Source of the DNA: Gammaproteobacteria bacterium
GTDB taxonomy: Bacteria; Bacillota_I; Bacilli_A; Izemoplasmatales; UBA1188
Length of the DNA stretch: 9,393 nucleotides
Assembly: GCA_024691665.1 (NCBI GenBank)
Contig: JAILNJ010000074.1
Coordinates: forward strand, 1 to 9,393
Reading direction: 5' to 3'
Within the stretch, counting starts at the first letter, position 1. Each line of letters begins with the position of its first letter. The notes under the pieces are model-generated. The model saw only the letters and a list, made by a program, of their open reading frames with translations, did not search any database and was not told where the DNA came from. The position numbers were made by a program, and so were the translations under genes. Of the stretch, positions 1 through 5,280 are shown one piece after another.

Positions 1-31
1 TTATTATATACTAATCTATTAAAAATATTTC

Positions 32-60
32 TTGAAAATAAAAGGCAAATATCATATAAT
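32..60 (+). promoter_or_regulatory. Sigma-A-type promoter of rpmB
   Basis: A -35 box TTGAAA (32-37) and a consensus -10 box TATAAT (55-60) are separated by exactly 17 bp, the optimal spacing for the housekeeping sigma factor. The predicted transcription start is near base 67, giving a leader of only about 30 nt before the rpmB start codon. No extended -10 TGn is present. Bases 1-31 upstream are AT-rich and hold nothing else I can support. Confidence 0.85.
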
Positions 61-67
61 TAAAAAG

Positions 68-80
68 GCTTTTGAAAAGC
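68..80 (+). other. Small hairpin at predicted 5' end of rpmB mRNA
   Basis: GCTTT (68-72) and AAAGC (76-80) form a 5-bp stem with the 3-nt loop TGA. It lies directly at the predicted mRNA 5' end (about base 67) and a few bases before the ribosome binding site at 84-90. A hairpin at a transcript's 5' end can protect it from decay or modulate ribosome loading; that role is inference. The stem is short and could be a chance pairing. Confidence 0.35.
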
Positions 81-97
81 TATAGGAGGGACTATAT

Positions 98-298
98 ATG
101 AAAGCGTGTTACGTTACAGGCGTTAAGTCTATGAAAGGACACAAAAGATCACACTCTCTTCATGCTACAAACAAAACTTGGAAAGCTAATCTTCAAAAAG
201 TAACAATCATCAACGAAAAAGGTGAAGAAGAAAGAGTATTTGTTTCAGCTAGAGCCCTCAAAAGAGGAGTTAAGAGAGGAACAATCAAGAGAGCATAG
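98..298 (+). CDS. rpmB: 50S ribosomal protein L28
   Basis: This 66-residue basic protein is a component of the large ribosomal subunit. The start resembles the family opening (KACYVTG, residues 2-8). The central TWKANLQKV (residues 27-35) and VSARALKRG (residues 49-57) match the conserved core of bacillar L28, where SARALK is a signature. The length is normal for the family (about 60-78). The ATG is chosen because a perfect AGGAGGG (84-90) sits 7 nt upstream. Of the four cysteines found in zinc-binding L28 versions, only Cys4 is present, so this is the zinc-free type. The gene is monocistronic, with its own promoter and terminators, and converges on the minus-strand operon. In Bacillus, rpmB lies close to the rsgA-rpe cluster, as here. 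Confidence 0.97.
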   Translation: MKACYVTGVKSMKGHKRSHSLHATNKTWKANLQKVTIINEKGEEERVFVSARALKRGVKRGTIKRA

Positions 299-307
299 TT
301 CTCTTAT

Positions 308-336
308 AAAAAGACAAACTGCGGGTTTGTTTTTTT
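308..336 (+). terminator. Rho-independent terminator of rpmB
   Basis: The stem ACAAAC (314-319) / GTTTGT (325-330) has a 5-nt loop and is followed by a run of seven T (330-336). A/T pairs and one G-T pair extend the stem outward. It begins about 10 nt after the rpmB stop codon. Read on the minus strand, the same stem is followed by CTTTTT, so it can also act as a backup stop for the opposing operon. Confidence 0.85.
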
Positions 337-354
337 ATTGCCTTTTTATATAAG

Positions 355-382
355 AAAAGCGAGCTTCGTGCTCGCTTTTTTT
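355..382. terminator. Bidirectional terminator between convergent units
   Basis: GCGAGC (359-364) and GCTCGC (370-375) form a strong GC-rich stem with the 5-nt loop TTCGT. It is flanked by AAAA (355-358) on one side and seven T (376-382) on the other, so it reads as an intrinsic terminator on both strands. On the minus strand it follows immediately after the TAA of the protease gene (383-381) and is the first clear stop after the seven-gene run. On the + strand it backs up the rpmB terminator. Confidence 0.9.
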
Positions 383-1589
383 ATTTTGCTGTTCTCTTAA
401 ATACGATTGTAACTTCTACTTCTTCACCTGCTCTTAATACAGTGAGTACTACAGAGTCACCAATCTTAGAATTTCTTAAGTATGGTTGAAGGTCTGCTGA
501 TGAAGAACATTTAAATCCATCAGTCTTAATAATTATATCGTTTGGTTGAAGTAGTCCATCACAAGATTTTCCTTCAGTTACTTCTGCTACTAAGATACCT
601 TCAGTTACTGAATCCGGAACATTATATTTAGTTCTTCCTTGTCTTGTTAATCCAGCAACATCAATAGTAGTGATACCAAATGAAACAGTTCCATCGTATG
701 AACCATATTCAATTATTTGTCTTTGAACTTCTTTTACTAAATCAATTGGAATAGAGAAGTTAAGTCCTTCAATATCGGCCGATGCATATTTAATTGAGTT
801 AATACCAATTACTTTACCATCTAAAGTGAATAATCCTCCTCCAGAGTTACCACTATTAATAGCAGCATCATGTTGGATATAGAATAAGAATTGATTAACT
901 GAATTATTTGAATCAATTAAGTGTCTGTCATTGCCAGACACAATACCAAATGTAGCAGTACCAAATAATGTTTCACCTTTAGGGTTTCCTACAGCAAGAA
1001 CGATAGTTCCAGGTTTGATAGATGCACTTTCGCCAAGTTCAGCTACAGTAAATTCTCTACTAGTTTCAAATGTGATTACTGCAATATCAGTAGTTTCATC
1101 TGCACCAACTAGTGATGCAACTAATGTAGTCTCATCTTCAAAGCCAACCATATAACCTTGACCACCATTAACTACGTGTTCATTAGTGATAGCGTAATAT
1201 TTATATTTGAATTCACTTCCTTCAGGATTTACATCTCTTCTATAAATAACACCCGAACCATATGAAGATTTAACTAGTTCACCATTATTATCTTTAAGTG
1301 TATATACACCAATATTAGCTTTAGCTGCAGTTTGAAGTACGTTATAGATTTCATCTTGAAGTCTTTCCCATTCTACAGTGCCTTCACCATATTGTTCCAT
1401 AAGATCATTATAGATTTGTTCTCTTAAATCTCTTTCAATATCATCTTTTACTTTTGAATAGATTTCATCAGCGATAGATTTTCTATCAATCGCAGTTTGT
1501 CCATTAGCTGTAGTATTAAGTTTAAAATCACAACCAGTAAGTAATACTAGTGAAAAAGCTAATATTAATAAGCTTAATAATCTTTTCAT
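381..1589 (-). CDS. HtrA/DegP-like lipoprotein serine protease (S1C) with C-terminal PDZ domain
   Basis: This is a predicted surface-anchored quality-control protease of 402 residues. Residues 1-19 are a lipoprotein signal (basic KR, hydrophobic core, lipobox LTGC), so Cys20 would be lipidated and the enzyme held on the outer face of the membrane. Residues 36-90 are highly charged and probably helical, perhaps a coiled-coil spacer. The trypsin-like domain (about 92-295) carries the whole catalytic triad: His138 in TNEHVVNG, Asp168 in TTDIAVITF and Ser249 in GNSGGGL. A PDZ domain follows (about 300-398), giving the usual protease-plus-one-PDZ layout of HtrA. The ATG has a perfect AGGAGGT 7 nt upstream, part of which is the TAG of rpe. 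It is the last gene of the minus-strand run. HtrA proteins usually degrade or chaperone misfolded exported proteins; the substrates here are unknown. I leave the symbol blank because paralogues cannot be told apart. Confidence 0.93.
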   Translation of the reverse strand: MKRLLSLLILAFSLVLLTGCDFKLNTTANGQTAIDRKSIADEIYSKVKDDIERDLREQIYNDLMEQYGEGTVEWERLQDEIYNVLQTAAKANIGVYTLKDNNGELVKSSYGSGVIYRRDVNPEGSEFKYKYYAITNEHVVNGGQGYMVGFEDETTLVASLVGADETTDIAVITFETSREFTVAELGESASIKPGTIVLAVGNPKGETLFGTATFGIVSGNDRHLIDSNNSVNQFLFYIQHDAAINSGNSGGGLFTLDGKVIGINSIKYASADIEGLNFSIPIDLVKEVQRQIIEYGSYDGTVSFGITTIDVAGLTRQGRTKYNVPDSVTEGILVAEVTEGKSCDGLLQPNDIIIKTDGFKCSSSADLQPYLRNSKIGDSVVLTVLRAGEEVEVTIVFKRTAK

Positions 1590-1593
1590 ATCT

Positions 1594-1603
1594 TTACCTC
1601 CTA
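1594..1603 (-). promoter_or_regulatory. Ribosome binding site of the protease gene, fused to the rpe stop codon
   Basis: On the minus strand the stop codon TAG of rpe (1603-1601) runs directly into AGGAGGT (1602-1596), so the stop supplies the first bases of the Shine-Dalgarno. The spacer to the ATG at 1589 is 7 nt. Ribosomes ending rpe stop on top of this site, which favours translational coupling. The same arrangement recurs at the pheS-pheT junction. Confidence 0.85.
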
Positions 1604-2242
1604 TAAAAGAGCCATAAAGTGCTCTACATAGGCTTTCGCATAATCTTCAGCTTTAGTAATGGCTGAACCTACTACACAAAGATCACAGTATTCTTTAACC
1701 TTTTGACCAGTAGTTAAATTGATTCCACCATCAATACTAATTAAATAGTGACGATTATTCTTTATCTTATATTCTTTTAAGTGTTTAACCTTATCAATTG
1801 AAGACTCCATAAATGCTTGTCCTCCAGCCCCTGGGTTAACACTCATAACTAAAACTAAGTCTAGTTTATCTAAATACTTATCAAGTACGTGTACATCAGT
1901 TTCAGGGTTAATCGCAAGTCCTGCCTTAAGGCCTAATGAATGAATCATATCGATTCTTTCGTCAACTTTACCAACTTCATAATGGAAAGTAATAAAGTCT
2001 GCGCCTGCTTCTTTATACTTTAAGAAATGGTTCTCAGGATCCTCAACCATTAGATGCACATCAATTACACTTCTTGGAGAAGCTAAATATGATTCTTTAA
2101 CAATCAATTCATCAAATGATGTATTAGGAACGAACTTACCATCCATAATATCCATATGAAGAATTGGAAGCATTTGGAATTTAGAATAATATTCTTTTAA
2201 ATTGTCTTTTGGAGAATTGAGAATTGATAAATTTACCATCAT
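1601..2242 (-). CDS. rpe: Ribulose-phosphate 3-epimerase
   Basis: This TIM-barrel enzyme of the pentose phosphate pathway interconverts D-ribulose 5-phosphate and D-xylulose 5-phosphate in the cytoplasm. At 213 residues it is about normal length. The family's metal-site and acid-base residues are present: His29 and Asp31 in LHMDIMDGKFVPN, His63 in DVHLMVEDP, His87 in FHYE and Asp171 in ISIDGGIN. The loop MSVNPGAGGQAF (133-144) and VVGSAI (190-195) supply the phosphate-binding region. The first strand reads NLSIL rather than the common APSIL, a mild divergence. Two ATGs stand in tandem; the first (2242) is chosen because GGGAGGAA (2258-2251) lies at a reasonable distance. The start follows the rsgA stop by one base and its ribosome site lies inside rsgA, so the two are probably coupled. 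The rsgA-rpe pairing is common in Bacilli. Confidence 0.97.
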   Translation of the reverse strand: MMVNLSILNSPKDNLKEYYSKFQMLPILHMDIMDGKFVPNTSFDELIVKESYLASPRSVIDVHLMVEDPENHFLKYKEAGADFITFHYEVGKVDERIDMIHSLGLKAGLAINPETDVHVLDKYLDKLDLVLVMSVNPGAGGQAFMESSIDKVKHLKEYKIKNNRHYLISIDGGINLTTGQKVKEYCDLCVVGSAITKAEDYAKAYVEHFMALL

Positions 2243-2243
2243 A

Positions 2244-3122
2244 TTAATATTTCCTCCCGTACACTTTTTTAGCTTGTTTTATTTCTGTATAAATCTTTTT
2301 ATAGCTCTCATAACGAGTAGCTAAAATATCGCCAGAATTCACTAAATCTTTAATCTTACAATTAGGTTCTGATAAATGTAAACATTCATTGTATTTACAT
2401 TCATTTAAGTGAGCTCTAAACTCAGGATAGTAATCTTTAAGACGCTCTACTTCTATCTCACTAAAATCTAGTGATGAAAATCCAGGTGAGTCTGCGATAT
2501 ACATTCCATCAATATCGTATAAAGTAGTCTCACGAGTAGTATGTTTACCACGACCTAAGGCTTTACTAATCTCTTGAGTTTCAAGTGATAGTTCTGGGAA
2601 TATTGTATTCAAAAGGTGACTCTTACCCGCTCCTGTTTGTCCACTTAAAATAGAGACTTTTCCTTTTAAGAGATTAAAGAGTTCATCTTTAGACATTAGT
2701 CCATTTATATCAGAATAAAATACATTGTAGTAATTTTTATAATAAGACATAAAGGACTTAATAGTCTCAAGTTCTTTTGATTCTAGTAAGTCGCATTTAG
2801 TTATTACAATAATTGGTTTGACATAGTTTCTTTCTATATTTAGCAAGAATCTATCTAATAAATCTAAGTCAAAGTTAGGTGACTTTGAAGACATAATCAA
2901 AATAACATAATCTACATTAGATACCTTTGGACGAACAAAGGTATTCTTTCTATCATACATCTTTAAAATTGTGGTTTCATTAAAATCCACATCATCTCCA
3001 ACCTTAGGTTCTAAAGAGTGGTATCTAAAAATACCTTTGGGTTTTACCGTATGAATAGTGTTTGTCTCTATATCTTTAACACTATATGTACCAGATACTA
3101 TTTTGATTATTTTACCTTTCAA
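2244..3122 (-). CDS. rsgA: Ribosome small subunit-dependent GTPase RsgA (TTG start)
   Basis: This circularly permuted GTPase helps late maturation of the 30S subunit and acts as a checkpoint on it. Its 292 residues are the normal length. Domains in order are an N-terminal OB-fold (about 1-65), the permuted G domain, and a C-terminal zinc motif. The permuted order is visible: G4 TKCD (108-111) precedes G1 GQTGAGKS (161-168), G2 with GRGKHTTRETT (190-200) and G3 DSPG (211-214). Cys242, Cys247, His249 and Cys255 form the zinc knuckle. The P-loop reads GQTGAGKS rather than the common GQSGVGKS, a conservative change. The start is TTG, three bases after the pfkA stop, with AGGTG (3135-3131) 8 nt upstream. 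No ATG is available before residue 55, and translation from TTG gives a complete OB-fold, so TTG is well supported. Confidence 0.96.
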   Translation of the reverse strand: MKGKIIKIVSGTYSVKDIETNTIHTVKPKGIFRYHSLEPKVGDDVDFNETTILKMYDRKNTFVRPKVSNVDYVILIMSSKSPNFDLDLLDRFLLNIERNYVKPIIVITKCDLLESKELETIKSFMSYYKNYYNVFYSDINGLMSKDELFNLLKGKVSILSGQTGAGKSHLLNTIFPELSLETQEISKALGRGKHTTRETTLYDIDGMYIADSPGFSSLDFSEIEVERLKDYYPEFRAHLNECKYNECLHLSEPNCKIKDLVNSGDILATRYESYKKIYTEIKQAKKVYGRKY

Positions 3123-3125
3123 AGC

Positions 3126-4247
3126 TTATTCACCTAAATAAATACCAAGTTCTTTTGCGCACTTGATTAGTGGGTCATTTAAATCTACGTTGTGTGCTCC
3201 ACCAGTAGATGTTTCACCCACAGGTCCATTACCTACGATATCAGTAATTGGAACGAATGTGTCTACACCGCCTTTAACAGCTACCATCTTTCCATAGTCT
3301 TTATTCTTGATAGCTCTAATAGCGAGGGCGCCATATCTAAAGCCAAGAACGATGTCATTAACGTTAGTATCGCCACCTCTTTGGATATATGCGAGGTTAG
3401 TGTTTCTAACTTCTTGACCAGTAATTGGTTTTAGTCTTTCTTCAATTTGTTTAGCAAGGATAGCACCAACTCCACCGAGTTTAACTGCGTCTGGGTAGTT
3501 CTTATCAATGAAAGCTACTTGTTCTTTTCCTCTTTCATGCGCACCTTCTGATACAACGATTACAGAAGATCTATATCCTTTTTCAAATCTATCTTTTAAG
3601 AATTCAACTACCTTATCTACTTCATAGTTAACTTCTGGAAGTAAGATAGCATCAGCGTTACCGCCAATACCGCCTTCAAGAGCAAGCCAACCAGCTTGTC
3701 TACCCATAACTTCAAGAAGCATTACTCTTTCATGAGAATAAGCTGTAGTCTTTAAAGATTGAACTGCATCTGCGATATGGAAATATGCAGTAGTGTATCC
3801 GAATGATCTATCAGTATATGGAACGTCATTATCAATAGTTTTAGGAACGCATACTACGTTTACACCCTTTCTCATGAAGTCACGAGCAGATGTCATAGAA
3901 CCGTCTCCACCAACTACTACTAAACATTCAACATCATCTTCTCTTAAGTTTTTAACAGCGATATCTGAAACATCTTTATATTCGTATGTTCCATCTTCTT
4001 TCTTAACTCTAAAGTTGAATAGATTTGTCTTGTTTGAGTTTCTAATGATAGAACCACCCTTACGAGATAAATCCATAACTGATCTTTCATCTAATTTTAC
4101 ATAGTCGTTAGAAAGTAGGCCATCATATCCTCTTTCATAGCCTATAATTTCATACCCTTCTTTAATTCCACCTCTTACTACTGCTTCAATTACAGCATTA
4201 AGACCACTACAGTCACCGCCAGATGTTAGCACTGCAATCTTTTTCAT
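3126..4247 (-). CDS. pfkA: 6-phosphofructokinase (long form, group III-like signature)
   Basis: This enzyme phosphorylates fructose 6-phosphate to fructose 1,6-bisphosphate, the committing step of glycolysis. Visible motifs are the nucleotide loop TSGGDCSGLN (8-17), GGDGS (113-117), PKTIDND (135-141) with the catalytic Asp139, the sugar-phosphate motif MGRQAGWLAL (181-190), and QRGGDTN (289-295). Gly116 aligns with E. coli Gly104, which marks ATP users, whereas Lys136 aligns with position 124, which is Lys in PPi-dependent enzymes. The Gly+Lys combination is known from ATP-dependent group III enzymes such as those of Streptomyces and trypanosomatids, so ATP is the likelier donor, but PPi cannot be excluded. 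At 373 residues it is longer than E. coli PfkA (320), with extra sequence around 74-100. The ATG follows the rlmN TAA by one base, with AAGGGAG (4263-4257) upstream. The symbol reflects the reaction, not proven orthology to E. coli PfkA. Confidence 0.93.
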   Translation of the reverse strand: MKKIAVLTSGGDCSGLNAVIEAVVRGGIKEGYEIIGYERGYDGLLSNDYVKLDERSVMDLSRKGGSIIRNSNKTNLFNFRVKKEDGTYEYKDVSDIAVKNLREDDVECLVVVGGDGSMTSARDFMRKGVNVVCVPKTIDNDVPYTDRSFGYTTAYFHIADAVQSLKTTAYSHERVMLLEVMGRQAGWLALEGGIGGNADAILLPEVNYEVDKVVEFLKDRFEKGYRSSVIVVSEGAHERGKEQVAFIDKNYPDAVKLGGVGAILAKQIEERLKPITGQEVRNTNLAYIQRGGDTNVNDIVLGFRYGALAIRAIKNKDYGKMVAVKGGVDTFVPITDIVGNGPVGETSTGGAHNVDLNDPLIKCAKELGIYLGE

Positions 4248-4248
4248 T

Positions 4249-5280
4249 TTATTTGTCTCCCTTCAATTGTTTTGCTCTAAGTTGTCCGCAAGCGGCATCA
4301 ATGTCTCCACCCATTTTTCTTCTTCTAGTGACATTTATGCCCCTCTTTTTTAATGTATCATAAAATACATTAACTGAATCAACTTTTGATGTCTTAAATT
4401 CAAATTCCTTAACTTCATTGTAAGGAATTAAGTTTACATATTGATTTAAACCTCTAAGTAAATCACTTAATTCATTAGCGTTTTCTTTTGAATCATTAAT
4501 GCCATCAAGCATTAAGTATTCAAAGGTAATTCTTCTTTTTGTCTTATCGTAATAATATTTAATCGCTTCTATTAAATCGCTAAGTTTGTACCTTTTACTT
4601 ATAGGCATTAACTTATTTCTGATCTCATCATTTGGTGCGTGAAGAGAAATAGCTAAGTTAATTCCTAAGTTTAAATCAGCTAGTTCATAAATTTTTGGAA
4701 CAATTCCACAAGTACTCATAGTAATGTGTCTTATTCCAATTTCTAGTCCTTTTGGACTATTAATGATGTTGATAAAATTCATAACATTTTCAAAATTATC
4801 TAATGGTTCACCAATTCCCATGATAACAATGTGACCAATTTTAACGTTAGAATCTTCTTCAACAGTCATTATCTCAGAAACCATTTCTGATGCTTCAAGC
4901 TCTCTTTTCTTTTTGAATAAGCCTGATGCACAGAATGCGCATCCCATATTACAACCAACTTCTGATGTAACACATAGACTAATTCCATAATCATGATACA
5001 TAAGAACAGTTTCTATTAAAGAATTATCACTTAATCTAAGTAAATATTTAGTAGTGTCATCACTTGACACTTGTTTCTCTGCGATTTCAGGAAGTTCAAG
5101 TGAATAGTTATTTACTAAGTATTCTCTTAATTCTTTTTTAATGTTAGACATTAAGTTAAAGTCTTTAACTTTCTTTCTGTATACCCAGTCAAAGATTTGG
5201 CTAGAGGAGAACTTAGAGTATCCAAAGGATACTAGTTCATCCTGCAAATCTTTTTCTTTGATTCCGTAAAACGATCTCAT
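4249..5280 (-). CDS. rlmN: Dual-specificity RNA methyltransferase RlmN (23S rRNA A2503 / tRNA A37)
   Basis: This radical-SAM enzyme methylates C2 of adenosine 2503 in the peptidyl-transferase region of 23S rRNA, and in characterised relatives A37 of some tRNAs. Its 343 residues are the usual length. Cys110, Cys114 and Cys117 in GCNMGCAFCASG form the CX3CX2C [4Fe-4S] site. MGIGEPLDN (154-162) is the SAM-contact GEP motif, and Cys331 in DIDAACGQL is the C-terminal cysteine that takes part in methyl transfer. Glu90 in LIETVLM is likely the conserved catalytic glutamate. The family's RRKMGGDIDAACGQL block is intact. The resistance homologue Cfr is less likely given this ending and the housekeeping context. 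The ATG shares its A with the last base of the pheT stop (TAATG), a classic sign of translational coupling. Confidence 0.96.
   Translation of the reverse strand: MRSFYGIKEKDLQDELVSFGYSKFSSSQIFDWVYRKKVKDFNLMSNIKKELREYLVNNYSLELPEIAEKQVSSDDTTKYLLRLSDNSLIETVLMYHDYGISLCVTSEVGCNMGCAFCASGLFKKKRELEASEMVSEIMTVEEDSNVKIGHIVIMGIGEPLDNFENVMNFINIINSPKGLEIGIRHITMSTCGIVPKIYELADLNLGINLAISLHAPNDEIRNKLMPISKRYKLSDLIEAIKYYYDKTKRRITFEYLMLDGINDSKENANELSDLLRGLNQYVNLIPYNEVKEFEFKTSKVDSVNVFYDTLKKRGINVTRRRKMGGDIDAACGQLRAKQLKGDK

Noticed and set aside
931..1155. Open frame on the + strand inside the protease gene
   Set aside because: It is antisense to a gene with an intact catalytic triad, has no ribosome site, and has low-complexity Ser/Thr/Val content typical of a shadow frame.
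3793..4104. 103-codon open frame on the + strand
   Set aside because: It lies wholly antisense to pfkA motifs, with no promoter or ribosome site. The + strand frames at 3192-3434, 5368-5592, 6613-6837, 7030-7236 and 7254-7460 are rejected for the same reason.
4340..4385. Possible internal promoter in rlmN ahead of pfkA (TTGATT...TATGAT on the minus strand)
   Set aside because: The spacing is only about 14 bp and neither box is strong, so I do not call it.
4249..5280. Cfr-type resistance methyltransferase instead of RlmN
   Set aside because: The RRKMGGDIDAACGQL ending and the housekeeping neighbourhood are those of RlmN.
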